From: Clostridia bacterium
Lineage (GTDB): Bacteria > Bacillota > Clostridia > Oscillospirales > CAG-272
DNA: 36,080 nucleotides
Assembly: GCA_017471825.1 (NCBI GenBank)
Contig: JAFURQ010000010.1
Coordinates: forward strand, 1 to 36,080
Reading direction: 5' to 3'
Shown: positions 7,739-16,080 of the stretch, piece by piece
How positions within the stretch are numbered: the stretch's first letter is position 1
How the letters are laid out: each line of letters opens with the position of its first letter
The notes under the pieces: generated by a model
Told to the model about the DNA's origin: nothing
Seen by the model: the letters and a program-made list of their open reading frames with translations, nothing else
Databases searched by the model: none
Made by a program: the position numbers and the translations under genes

Positions 7739-8305
7739 TTAAAAGTCGGAAAACGTATCGCTGTTTTCACGCAGGCGCTTTAGCATACGCGCCTTTGCAT
7801 TGTCGATCGACTTGGGCGATTTTGACAGCTCGCGCGCCATTTCCGCGGTGGTATAGCCGCGAAGATAAAGACGCAAAACAGAATATTCGTAATCCGAAAG
7901 GATTTGTCGGGCGGCGCGAAGAGCACGGCGCAGGCGCTCACGGGAAACGATTACACTTTCGATTCCGTCGCTCCTGCCGAGTGTTTCCACATCACGCAAG
8001 TCTACCACACCGTCGCGCGCTGCCTTCCCCATTATATCGTAAAGATGGTTGCGGACGCAGGTACGTGCGTAGAGCCCAAAGGTTACCGTGGCAGAGCCGA
8101 TGTCGTATGTAAGAGTTGCGCGATACAGGGCAAAGGTCGCCTCGGAAAAAGCCTCCTCCGAGCTAATCATCGGAGAATTAAAGCGGGATATTACACCGTG
8201 AAGCATAGGGGTATAGCGCCTTACGATTTCGGCAAATGCGAGATCGTCATTCGAACGTGCCATAAGGATCAACGTCGAAATTTCCATATTACAATGTGCG
8301 CTCAT
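7739..8305 (-). CDS. RNA polymerase sigma-70 family factor, SigH-like, lacking regions 1 and 3
   Basis: A 188-residue stand-alone sigma factor. Region 2 covers about residues 10-95 (AFAEIVRRYTPMLHGVI and EAFSEATFALYRATLTYD, then TFGLYARTCVRNHLYDIM). Region 4 covers about 130-182 (LSDYEYSVLRLYLRGYT, then a helix-turn-helix TTAEMARELSKSPKSIDNAKARM). Length and the GLYARTCVRNHLYD pattern place it near the SigH/ECF-like group of Clostridia, but it is clearly diverged from classical SigH, so sporulation control is only a possibility. Its own promoter has near-perfect sigma-A boxes. No anti-sigma gene is adjacent; DUF4364 and a lipoprotein lie upstream. Confidence 0.83.
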   Translation of the reverse strand: MSAHCNMEISTLILMARSNDDLAFAEIVRRYTPMLHGVISRFNSPMISSEEAFSEATFALYRATLTYDIGSATVTFGLYARTCVRNHLYDIMGKAARDGVVDLRDVETLGRSDGIESVIVSRERLRRALRAARQILSDYEYSVLRLYLRGYTTAEMARELSKSPKSIDNAKARMLKRLRENSDTFSDF

Positions 8306-8330
8306 TGATTGCCCGCCTTTGAATAAATTT

Positions 8331-8360
8331 ATTATAAATCTTTTAGAGCAACATTGTCAA
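8331..8360 (-). promoter_or_regulatory. Promoter of the sigma factor gene
   Basis: On the minus strand a perfect TTGACA (8360-8355) and a perfect TATAAT (8336-8331) are separated by 18 bases, about 25 bases before the start codon. Confidence 0.8.
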
Positions 8361-8462
8361 TAGCTTTTTTCAAAAAAATTTACATTTTTCTTTATAATTA
8401 TACAATTATTGCTCAAACCTGCAACACTTTATTAGTGAATATTACCAAAAAAATATTTTTTC

Positions 8463-9014
8463 TCAGGAAATATATTCGAGTCTTCCGGTCGCGGAAAAGA
8501 GTATTCCTCTGTATACCGCCTCCGGACGAGTTTCGAAATTCTGACGTATTTTCTCCGCCTCGGAGAGAGAGGAAACAACGAGTGATGCCTCGAGAAGCTG
8601 ACCCGACGTATCCTGAAGGGAGAGCGTTACCTTGTATCTCGAGCCCTCCACCTCTGTAACGGCGGTTTTGGTCGTTGCGCCGCTTTTCGCGAGTGAGAGG
8701 TGCTTCATAGCGCTCTTAAGGCTCTTCTCTCTGAAATCCTCGTCCAGAGCGTCGAAGAGCTCCTTCGCCACCATTCTGCCACTGTCGGAGATCATATAGT
8801 AGGCTTCGCCGTCGACCTCGTCGAACCAGACGTGACCCGAATCCGAAAGCTCGCCAAGGCATTCGTCATAGTCGATTATTATTTCATCGGTGTTTTCCGA
8901 AACTATATTGATAAGCGTTGTACGGTCAACGGGATAGCGAATATATTCAAGCAAAAAAAGGAGAAAAACCTTTATATCCGTAACCGTACGCAAGGTAAAT
9001 TTCTTTTTCTTCAT
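8463..9014 (-). CDS. DUF4364 family protein, winged-helix-like regulator
   Basis: A 183-residue cytoplasmic protein of the DUF4364 family found in Clostridia. The first about 80 residues resemble a winged helix (DIKVFLLFLLEYIRYPVDRTTLINIV, then CLGELSDSGHVWF and YMISDSGRMVAKEL). The remainder is a mixed alpha/beta domain ending in YRGILFSATGRLEYIS. A role as transcription regulator is inferred from the fold-like pattern; no target is known. The start ATG is preceded by GGCAGGG. The gene lies between an orphan binding lipoprotein and the sigma factor, all on one strand, but a terminator and a separate promoter flank it. Confidence 0.8.
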   Translation of the reverse strand: MKKKKFTLRTVTDIKVFLLFLLEYIRYPVDRTTLINIVSENTDEIIIDYDECLGELSDSGHVWFDEVDGEAYYMISDSGRMVAKELFDALDEDFREKSLKSAMKHLSLAKSGATTKTAVTEVEGSRYKVTLSLQDTSGQLLEASLVVSSLSEAEKIRQNFETRPEAVYRGILFSATGRLEYIS

Positions 9015-9053
9015 TTTCCCTGCCCTTTTAACGTAATTGGTTTGCTATGCACT

Positions 9054-9106
9054 AAAAAGCCTGCGAGCCTTGGGCACTGTATGCTTGGCACCCAAGGCTG
9101 CGAGCT
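9054..9106 (-). terminator. Terminator after the binding-lipoprotein gene
   Basis: An imperfect long hairpin with a perfect nine-pair core (AGCCTTGGG at 9066-9074 with 9091-9099) and partly paired outer arms is followed on the minus strand by a T run (9058-9054). It begins six bases after the stop codon of the lipoprotein gene. Confidence 0.72.
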
Positions 9107-9111
9107 TATTT

Positions 9112-10845
9112 TTATTCCTCTGTGGGAAGGTAATCCTCGTAATTTTTGAGCTTTGCTTCAGTGAGGATATAGTTGCCGAAGCCGTCAACCTCTACCCTTC
9201 TAAGCTCGTCGCTTACGACGGTTACAGTCTGGTTAAATACAAGGGGAACCACGGGAGCCTCTTCTATGAGAAGAGCCTCTGCCTTTTTGAGATACTCGTT
9301 ACGGGAAGCCGCGTTTCCTGCCTCGTATGCCGCCTCAATGTAGGAATCATACTTTGCGTTTGTCCAGCCGGAGATGTTGGTACGAACGGTTGTGATCGCG
9401 TCCTCGAATGCGGCGCCGTTGCCGTTCATATCCGAGGTGAAGCCTGCCAGTGCAACGAAGGGATCGTTGGAGTACATCTGCCAATCCACTGCGATAACGT
9501 CAAAATTAACGTTGCCGTAGGATGCTTCCTTAACGAGATACTGGATTTCGGAGTCGAGAATTTCAATCTCCTCGCCGGTAGCGAAGTCCTTGACGGTGCT
9601 CTTAACGGTGCCTGCCACCTTCACGGTGACGTCAAAGCCGAGCTCCTCCCAGCTTGCCTCAACGATTTCTGCAATCTTCTTGCTCTGCTCATCGTTATTG
9701 ACGGTGAGAGTGAAGGATGCGCCTTTAGCGGTGGAGGAGTTAACGAGCTCCTTCGCTGCTGCCATATCGGCAGATGCGGAGATAAGAGCCTGTGCGATAT
9801 CAGAAGCGGCAAGAGGAGAAACGAAGCCCGTTGCGGCTCTGCCGTAGGTTATTGCAGATATGATAGCATTGCGGTCGATTGCCATCGAGAGCGCTTTTCT
9901 CACGTTTTTGTCTGCAAATATCGGGTTAGTGGTATCGAATACGTATGTATAGGTAGAAAGATCGTCGTATATCTCTGCATTCTCTGCGGTAGCCGCTCTG
10001 TCGGAGAGGGGTGCATCGGACATAAAGAATACAACGTCGTCAAGATCCTCGTAGGAATAGCTTACCTTGTTGCCGTCAAGCTTGAAGGCGGTTGTAAGCT
10101 CGTAGGGGGTAACGTTGTTGTCGTAGTCTACCTTTGTGGGCGGCTGATGGTAGCCGAGGTTTCTCGTAAGGGTAAACTCACCGCTTTCATAATCGAGACG
10201 TGCGATAGAAAACGGGCCGTTGGTGAATATGGAGTTAGAGCTCTTTGCCCAGTAGGTAGGAGCCTGCGAAACGCCTGCCTGACGGAGAGGAGAGGTTGCG
10301 ACCGAGGCAAGATTTTTGAGCAGCTGCTCGTAATCTGCACCCTCGCGGTAGGTTATGGTTATTTCATAAAGATTTGAGGTTGCACCGAACTCATACGCGG
10401 AGCAAGAGCCATTTTTGATTTCCACAGCGTTCTCGATATCATAAAGAAGAGCTGCCGCGGGGTTGGGCTTTGCCGGATTGAGAAGGACGTCGCGCCAAGC
10501 GTAGATGAAATCCTCACCCATAACGCGAGTGCCGTCCGACCAATAGGTTTCGCGAAGCTCGATGGTAATAAGCCTTTCCTCTTCATCGACGTCATATTTC
10601 TTTACCGCCGCCTTGCCGAGCTTACCGTTATCGTCAACGGTGAAAAGGGGCTCGAAGATCAACGACATAAGCTGTTCAGCATTTGCATCAGCATAATAGT
10701 CGGTGGGGTCGAAATCATAAACCGCATCGCCGAGATAAACGGGGATAACGGCTCCCGCGTCGTCGGGAGCGCCGCACGACGAAAGGGCGAGGGCGGTACC
10801 GAGAAGAAGGGATACCACGAGTAACAGACTCAAAATCTTTTTCAT
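9112..10845 (-). CDS. ABC transporter substrate-binding lipoprotein, family 5 (oligopeptide type)
   Basis: A 577-residue extracellular solute-binding protein. The lipoprotein signal is clear: MKKILSLL start, hydrophobic core, lipobox LSSC with C24 as the lipid-modified residue. The mature part follows the SBP_bac_5 pattern: LMSLIFEPLFTVDD near the start, the ITIELRETYWSDGTRVMGEDFIYAWRD segment, and NIRKALSMAID-like NVRKALSMAIDRNAIISA in the middle. Likely ligands are oligopeptides, inferred from family only. The start at 10845 is chosen because the upstream in-frame ATG forms part of its GGAG ribosome-binding site. No permease or ATPase gene is near, so it is an orphan that must dock with a transporter encoded elsewhere. 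Confidence 0.92.
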   Translation of the reverse strand: MKKILSLLLVVSLLLGTALALSSCGAPDDAGAVIPVYLGDAVYDFDPTDYYADANAEQLMSLIFEPLFTVDDNGKLGKAAVKKYDVDEEERLITIELRETYWSDGTRVMGEDFIYAWRDVLLNPAKPNPAAALLYDIENAVEIKNGSCSAYEFGATSNLYEITITYREGADYEQLLKNLASVATSPLRQAGVSQAPTYWAKSSNSIFTNGPFSIARLDYESGEFTLTRNLGYHQPPTKVDYDNNVTPYELTTAFKLDGNKVSYSYEDLDDVVFFMSDAPLSDRAATAENAEIYDDLSTYTYVFDTTNPIFADKNVRKALSMAIDRNAIISAITYGRAATGFVSPLAASDIAQALISASADMAAAKELVNSSTAKGASFTLTVNNDEQSKKIAEIVEASWEELGFDVTVKVAGTVKSTVKDFATGEEIEILDSEIQYLVKEASYGNVNFDVIAVDWQMYSNDPFVALAGFTSDMNGNGAAFEDAITTVRTNISGWTNAKYDSYIEAAYEAGNAASRNEYLKKAEALLIEEAPVVPLVFNQTVTVVSDELRRVEVDGFGNYILTEAKLKNYEDYLPTEE

Positions 10846-10927
10846 ATTTTTCTCCATTCTGCCGCTGATACGGCAAAAATAATTTAAAACAAGCGTTGTG
10901 GGAACACAAATATTCCTTTACCCATAT

Positions 10928-10956
10928 ATTTTAGCATAAAAATATTACTTTTGCAA
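10928..10956 (-). promoter_or_regulatory. Promoter of the binding-lipoprotein gene
   Basis: On the minus strand TTGCAA (10956-10951), 17 bases and TAAAAT (10933-10928) lie about 80 bases before the start codon. Confidence 0.6.
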
Positions 10957-11038
10957 CCAGAAAATTACACGCGAGAGTTTTTCGGCTTAATGCACAATTT
11001 AAATATTTATTTATTGTGCAAAATTGCTTGCCCGCTTG

Positions 11039-11069
11039 TGAATATTCCCTGAGCTCGTGGCAATAATTT
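11039..11069 (+). promoter_or_regulatory. Candidate forespore (SigF/SigG) promoter of gpr
   Basis: GGCAATAATTT (11059-11069) fits the forespore -10 pattern GGNNANANTNT at every fixed position. TGAATA (11039-11044) resembles the SigG -35 box, although the 14-base gap is slightly short. The position, 26 bases before gpr, and the known forespore expression of gpr in Bacillus support the reading; no sigma-A boxes fit as well. Confidence 0.5.
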
Positions 11070-11094
11070 AGTAAAACGGAAAGTGAGGCGGGGT

Positions 11095-11958
11095 ATGTAC
11101 AATTATTATTACAGCGCGGTAGATGGCGGTGAGACGCCGTATACCGACCTTGCGATTGAAAGGCGGCGCGCGGACACCGACGTAAAGGGGGTTGACTACT
11201 CAAAGGAGCACTGCCCTCCCGGCATTTGGGAGCGAGTCAGGGTTAGAAGCGAGGAGGGGGCAAGGAGCATCGGCAGGCCGTGCGGCATTTACGACACGCT
11301 GACGGTGCCACGGCTTGATTTGCTCGACGAGGACGGGATAGCCGACGTGCAGGAGGAGATAGCAAAGAGGCTCTGTATCATATGCGACGACATTTCGGTG
11401 ATGCCTGCGCGCATACTCGTGGTCGGACTCAGAAACAGAAGCGTTACGGCGGACTCAGTAGGGCCAAAGAGTGCCACCCGTGTAAAGCCAACGGCTCATA
11501 TTCGCGAATATGACGAGGCTTTTTTTGACGAGCTTGAGTGCTCTGAAATAGCCGTTTTACAGCCCGGAGTTCCAGCCGTAACGGGTATGGACACGGGAAG
11601 GACGGTGAAGGCGGTCTGCGAGGAGATAGCACCCGACGTTATAGTCGCGGTTGATTCGATTATGACACGCTCGCGCTCCCGTCTTGGCAGGAGCTTTCAG
11701 ATTTCCGATACGGGAATTTTCCCCGGCGGAATGGGAAATTTAAAAACACCGATTACGCGCGGAGCGTTAGGTGTGCCGATAATCTCCATAGGTGTGCCCA
11801 CCGTTATTGATTCGCGGCTTTTTGCCTCAGGAAGCTCGATAAGCGAATACCAGTTCGAGCCGCTGTTTATTTCTCCGAGGGAGATTGACGAGATAACCGA
11901 CAACGCCGCGGCGGCGATAGGCGGAGCTATCAATCAGGCATTTGGATTGGGTTATTAA
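11095..11958 (+). CDS. gpr: Germination protease GPR (spore protease, peptidase family A25)
   Basis: A 287-residue aspartic-type protease that degrades small acid-soluble proteins during spore germination. The zymogen cleavage-like motif YTDLAIE is at 16-22. The catalytic domain is recognised from ARILVVGLRNRSVTADSVGP, the VTGMDTG segment, APDVIVAVDSIMTRSRSRLG and FQISDTGIFPGGMGN, followed by GVPIISIGVPTVID. It is shorter than Bacillus GPR (about 370 residues) but matches shorter clostridial forms. The ATG at 11095 is used because GAGG lies six bases upstream, inside the only longer alternative (GTG 11083). It is a single-gene unit with a terminator downstream, and its presence argues that the organism makes endospores. 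Confidence 0.96.
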   Translation: MYNYYYSAVDGGETPYTDLAIERRRADTDVKGVDYSKEHCPPGIWERVRVRSEEGARSIGRPCGIYDTLTVPRLDLLDEDGIADVQEEIAKRLCIICDDISVMPARILVVGLRNRSVTADSVGPKSATRVKPTAHIREYDEAFFDELECSEIAVLQPGVPAVTGMDTGRTVKAVCEEIAPDVIVAVDSIMTRSRSRLGRSFQISDTGIFPGGMGNLKTPITRGALGVPIISIGVPTVIDSRLFASGSSISEYQFEPLFISPREIDEITDNAAAAIGGAINQAFGLGY

Positions 11959-11995
11959 AATGGGCTGTCGCATTTAGGCATAACCGAATAAAAAC

Positions 11996-12030
11996 AGAGG
12001 TATTGTGCAAAAAAACACAGTACCTCTTTC
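11996..12030. terminator. Bidirectional terminator between gpr and obg
   Basis: A twelve-base-pair stem (11996-12007 with 12016-12027, one G-T wobble) closes an A-rich loop. It is followed by TTTCTT on the plus strand and preceded by AAAAA, i.e. a T run on the minus strand. It can end both the gpr transcript and the long cysS-obg operon. Confidence 0.82.
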
Positions 12031-12094
12031 TTATATAAAAGCAATTTCAGAGGAAAAGAGAGGTAGAAAACCTACGGTTTTCCTCATTTGGTTA

Positions 12095-13378
12095 TTAATA
12101 CACGAAATCGAACTCGAAATCGTATATAGATACGGTGTCGCCCTCCTCGACGCCTGCCTCACGGAGCTTATCTATTACTCCGTTTTTAACAAGGACACGC
12201 TGGAAGAAATTGAGCGATTCGTAGTCGCCGAAGTTAATCTGGCCCATAAAGTTGTAAAGCCACTCTCCCTCGACGATGAATTTGCCGTTTTCGCGGCGGA
12301 CCGTGGTTTCGCGGACGGTTGAGGTTGCGAGCACGAGGTCCTCCTCGGGTGTAAGCTCAGCTTCGTAAACGGTTAGAGGCGGAAGCTCCTTCAATGCCTC
12401 GGCGGTTACTTTGACGAGCTCGTCGAGTCCTTCGCCCGTCACAGCGGAAACGTATACAACCTGTCTGCCGAGCTCCTCACATTTTTTGGCGAATGCCTTT
12501 ACGGAGTCGGATTCAAGGTCAGCCGAGTCGGTTTTATTGGCAACTATTATCTGCGGTCTTACTGAAAGCTCGGGAGAGTAGCTTGCAAGCTCGGTGTCGA
12601 TTTTATCTATATCGTCTGCAGGCTCTCTTCCGTCCTGTGCGGATATGTCAACGACGTGCAGAAGGAGTCTGCAGCGGTCAACGTGGCGGAGAAAGGCGTG
12701 ACCAAGGCCTGCGCCCTCAGATGCTCCCTCGATAAGACCGGGGATATCTGCCGCAAGGAAGCCCTTCCCTTCTCTCACGGAAACTACGCCGAGGTTGGGT
12801 GAGAGGGTTGTGAAATGGTAGTTGGCGATTTTAGGCTTTGCCGCCGAGATGCGCGAGAGGATTGAGGATTTTCCAACGTTGGGGAAGCCGATAAGTCCAA
12901 CCTCTGCGAGCATTTTCAGCTCGAGGGTGACCGTGCGCTCTTCGCCCTTGGTGCCGCCCTTTGCAAATCTGGGAATCTGACGGGTGGGTGTTGCGAAGTG
13001 GCGGTTGCCCCAGCCTCCTCTGCCGCCCTTACAGAGAACGAACTCGTCTGCGGACGCCATATCAAAGATTATTCTGCCTGTGTCCTTTTCGCGAATTATG
13101 GTTCCGGGGGGGACGAGGACGGTTATATCCTTGCCATTTTTACCGTGCATTTTATTGGGCATACCGTCGCCGCCGTTTTCTGCTACAAACTTTCTTTTGT
13201 AGCGGAATGCAAGCAGTGTGTTGGCACCCGTGTCAACTTTTAGGATGATATTTCCGCCTCTGCCGCCGTCGCCGCCGTCGGGACCTCCTGCCGAAACAAA
13301 CTTTTCACGGTGGAAGGCAACGGCGCCGTTACCGCCGTTGCCCGCTTTTACGTATATTTCAATTTTATCTACAAACAT
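12095..13378 (-). CDS. obgE: Obg/CgtA GTPase
   Basis: A 427-residue GTPase needed for large ribosomal subunit assembly and stress control. The glycine-rich Obg domain occupies 1-155, with the typical repeated GGDGGRGGN pattern. The G domain has G1 GFPNVGKSS (164-172), G3 DIPG (211-214) and G4 NKTD. The C-terminal OCT domain (about 345-427) is present, as in Gram-positive ObgE forms. The start ATG has AGGAG six bases upstream. It is the last gene of the operon and lies ten bases after der, so ribosome-assembly GTPases are co-expressed. The usual rplU-rpmA neighbours are missing here. Confidence 0.97.
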   Translation of the reverse strand: MFVDKIEIYVKAGNGGNGAVAFHREKFVSAGGPDGGDGGRGGNIILKVDTGANTLLAFRYKRKFVAENGGDGMPNKMHGKNGKDITVLVPPGTIIREKDTGRIIFDMASADEFVLCKGGRGGWGNRHFATPTRQIPRFAKGGTKGEERTVTLELKMLAEVGLIGFPNVGKSSILSRISAAKPKIANYHFTTLSPNLGVVSVREGKGFLAADIPGLIEGASEGAGLGHAFLRHVDRCRLLLHVVDISAQDGREPADDIDKIDTELASYSPELSVRPQIIVANKTDSADLESDSVKAFAKKCEELGRQVVYVSAVTGEGLDELVKVTAEALKELPPLTVYEAELTPEEDLVLATSTVRETTVRRENGKFIVEGEWLYNFMGQINFGDYESLNFFQRVLVKNGVIDKLREAGVEEGDTVSIYDFEFDFVY

Positions 13379-13388
13379 AGCTTCTCCT

Positions 13389-14723
13389 TTACTTTGTGGA
13401 GTCGTCGCCCTTCTGCCTTATGACAAGCTTTATGGGGGTTCCCTCGAAGCCGAAGGCATCGCGCAGACAGTTCTCTATATACCGTCTGTACGAGAAATGG
13501 AACAGCTCCTCGGAGTTACAGAAGATAACGAAGGTGGGTGGATTGGTGCTGACCTGCGTCATATAGTAAATTTTCAAGCGCTTGCCCTTATCCGAGGGGG
13601 GCTGGACGCGAGTCATTGCATCGTTGAGCAGGTCGTTGAGCTGACCTGTCGGGATACGGCGGCTCGCCTGCATATACACCTCTCTTATGAGTGGGTAAAG
13701 GTTTGCAACCCTCTGCCCTGTTTTTGCCGAGAGGTAAACTATGGGTGCGTACGGCATATATGCGAGGGCGGTGCGTATCTCGTTTTTGTACTGATTGGTG
13801 GTTGAGTTATCCTTTTCGATAGCATCCCATTTATTCACGGCGATAATACACGCCTTGCCTGCCTCGTGCGAGATTCCCGCTATTTTTTCATCCTGCTCGG
13901 TAATTCCCGAGGTAGCGTCTATCATAAGTATGCAAACGTCTGCTCTTTCAACCGCCATATTGGCGCGAAGGACGCTGAATTTCTCTATTCTGTCCTCGAC
14001 CTTTGAGTGACGGCGGATTCCTGCGGTATCTATAAAATTAAAAACGCCGTAGTCGTTTTCGACCCTGGTATCAACGGCATCACGGGTGGTACCTGCGATA
14101 TCGGACACTATCATTCTGTCCTCGCCGCACATACGGTTGATGACAGAGGATTTTCCCGCATTGGGCTTACCTATTACTGCGACGTTGATAACCGCCTCGT
14201 CCTCTTTATCCTCCTCGGAAAAATCGCACACCTCGAGAACTGCGTCGAGAATGTCGCCCGTTCCCGTGCCGTGAATTGAGGAAAGTGCTATCGGCTCGCG
14301 CTCGAAGCCAAGCTCGTAGAACTCGTAAAATGCGAGGGGCACATCGCCTATGCTGTCAACCTTATTGACTGCGAGGATTATCGGCTTACCCGACTTTTTG
14401 AGCATTATTGCAATATCGCGGTCGTCTGCCATAAGGCCGGCGCGGATGTCGCACATAAAAATGATAACGTCAGCGGTGGAAACCGCTATTTCCGCCTGTG
14501 TGCGCATTTGCTTCAGTATTGTATCGTCGCTTTTCGGCTCGATACCGCCGGTATCAATAAGAATGAAGGTATGCTCGCCCCACTCTGCCTCTGCGTATAT
14601 TCTGTCGCGCGTTACGCCGGGGACGTCCTCGACTATCGAGCGGCGCTCGCCTATAAGCTTATTGAAAAGCGTGCTTTTGCCTACGTTGGGTCTGCCAACG
14701 ATGGCTATTATCGGTTTTGACAT
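13389..14723 (-). CDS. der: Der/EngA double-GTPase ribosome assembly factor
   Basis: A 444-residue protein with two tandem G domains: the first opens with GRPNVGKST (10-18) and the second with GKPNAGKSS near residue 185, followed by DIAGTTRDAVD. The C-terminal KH-like domain contains RIPTGQLNDLLNDAM and the YMTQVSTNPPTFVIFCN segment. Der acts in 50S subunit maturation. The ATG at 14723 is supported by AAGGAGAG immediately upstream; 37 upstream codons in frame overlap the previous gene in another frame and are excluded. It starts inside, or just before the end of, the DUF512 gene upstream, a neighbour it commonly has in Clostridia. Confidence 0.97.
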   Translation of the reverse strand: MSKPIIAIVGRPNVGKSTLFNKLIGERRSIVEDVPGVTRDRIYAEAEWGEHTFILIDTGGIEPKSDDTILKQMRTQAEIAVSTADVIIFMCDIRAGLMADDRDIAIMLKKSGKPIILAVNKVDSIGDVPLAFYEFYELGFEREPIALSSIHGTGTGDILDAVLEVCDFSEEDKEDEAVINVAVIGKPNAGKSSVINRMCGEDRMIVSDIAGTTRDAVDTRVENDYGVFNFIDTAGIRRHSKVEDRIEKFSVLRANMAVERADVCILMIDATSGITEQDEKIAGISHEAGKACIIAVNKWDAIEKDNSTTNQYKNEIRTALAYMPYAPIVYLSAKTGQRVANLYPLIREVYMQASRRIPTGQLNDLLNDAMTRVQPPSDKGKRLKIYYMTQVSTNPPTFVIFCNSEELFHFSYRRYIENCLRDAFGFEGTPIKLVIRQKGDDSTK

Positions 14724-14745
14724 ATTCTCTCCTTTCCGTGCGGTA

Positions 14746-16059
14746 TCAGACGCCGAATGCCGCATCAATGAAGTCGAAGCCGTCGTTTTCGCAGATACGG
14801 ATTTCCGTACCGAGAAGCTCCGAGAGCTCTGCAAGAGTCATACCGCAGAGGAACACGTCCTCGCCGTGTCTTAAGCAATTTCGCGGAAGGAGAAGTGCGT
14901 CTCCAAGCTCCAAGCCCGCAAGCTGCTCCGATATGTCCTTGCCCGTAAGCAAGCCCGACACGGTTATGCTCTCGCCGAAAAAGCGGTTTATTATACGGTG
15001 AACTCTGATTTTCACTCTGCCGCCGGAAAGTGACTCTATTTTGTCGGCGAGGGAGGAAATCATAGGATACGAGGCGACACCCGTTGCAACCGACACGGTG
15101 CGAGTGCCCGAAAGCCCTGCGACAAGGTCGGCTATGTCGTCACAGCCGACGGAGAACTCGTCCGCAAAGGAGCGAAGCATTCCCACGCCGTTTTCAAGCT
15201 GGGGGTAATCCTCGTAATAATCTGCGGCGGGAATGGGTATTCCTGCCTTGAGATAGAATTCGTCGGCGGCAAAGAAAACGCGGCTACCCGTTTTTTCCTT
15301 GATTTCACTGCCGAATTTATCTATCATATCTATAACCTCTGCCGCTTCACTCGGGGTAAAGTCGGTGAGGGGATATAGCTTATCTCTGAATTTTGTCATA
15401 CCTGCGGGAACAACCGCGACGCTTTGCATTTCGGGGATGTATTCCGCGAGATCGCGCATTGAGCGCATAAGCTCGTCCCCATCGTTTATGCCGTGGCAAA
15501 GAACGATCTGGGCGCATATATTAAGCCCTGCGTCCTTAAAGTCCTTAAGGTAGCGCAGAACCTCACCCGAGCGCTTGTTTTTCATCATTTTCACACGAAG
15601 CTCGGGATTCGTAGTGTGAACCGAGACGTTGATGGGAGAAAAGCGCATTTTGACTATGCGCGCAACGTCCTCGTCGGTCATATTGGTAAGAGTTATATAG
15701 TTACCGTGGAGAAACGAAAGGCGGGAATCGTCGTCCTTGAAGTAAAGCGATTCGCGCAGTCCCTCGGGATTCTGGTCGATGAAGCAAAATATGCAACCGT
15801 TTTTACAGGTATGCTTTTTGTCCATAAGTGGTGTTTCAAAGTCGAGGCCGATATCGTCGTATTCGCCCTTTTTGATATTAAAGGTAAGCCTCTCGCCGTC
15901 GCGCTCAATCGCCAGCTGTACCGAGGTATCGGTCAGATAGAAGCGATAATCGAGCACGTCGTTGATATTATTACCGTTGATGGATATGAGTGTATCGTTT
16001 GGCAAAATGCCGATTTTTTCAGAGCGCGAGCGAGGCTCGACCGCAGTAATTTTTACCAT
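14746..16059 (-). CDS. DUF512 family (TIGR03279) PDZ-radical SAM protein
   Basis: A 437-residue cytoplasmic protein. An N-terminal PDZ-like unit (about 1-65: AVEPRSRSEKIGILPNDTLISING) precedes a radical SAM-like core with cysteines C85, C89 and C92 in TCKNGCIFCFIDQNP. The DUF512 region fills the C-terminal half (SVAVVPAGMTKFRD and VFFAADEFYLKAGIPIP). The substrate is unknown. The gene is typically found beside der in Clostridia and cyanobacteria relatives exist, suggesting a link to ribosome assembly or rRNA modification (inference). It starts 21 bases after the vanZ-like gene, with only a weak GGACGG ribosome-binding site. Confidence 0.92.
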   Translation of the reverse strand: MVKITAVEPRSRSEKIGILPNDTLISINGNNINDVLDYRFYLTDTSVQLAIERDGERLTFNIKKGEYDDIGLDFETPLMDKKHTCKNGCIFCFIDQNPEGLRESLYFKDDDSRLSFLHGNYITLTNMTDEDVARIVKMRFSPINVSVHTTNPELRVKMMKNKRSGEVLRYLKDFKDAGLNICAQIVLCHGINDGDELMRSMRDLAEYIPEMQSVAVVPAGMTKFRDKLYPLTDFTPSEAAEVIDMIDKFGSEIKEKTGSRVFFAADEFYLKAGIPIPAADYYEDYPQLENGVGMLRSFADEFSVGCDDIADLVAGLSGTRTVSVATGVASYPMISSLADKIESLSGGRVKIRVHRIINRFFGESITVSGLLTGKDISEQLAGLELGDALLLPRNCLRHGEDVFLCGMTLAELSELLGTEIRICENDGFDFIDAAFGV

Positions 16060-16080
16060 AGGATTACCGTCCGTGCGCCA

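Noticed and set aside
9037-10377. 446-codon open frame antisense to the binding lipoprotein
   Set aside because: Cys/Gly/Val-rich shadow without domain or start signal; the lipoprotein on the other strand is clear.
13218-13340. Repeated glycine-codon tract as a DNA repeat
   Set aside because: It encodes the Gly-rich Obg domain, which explains the repetition.
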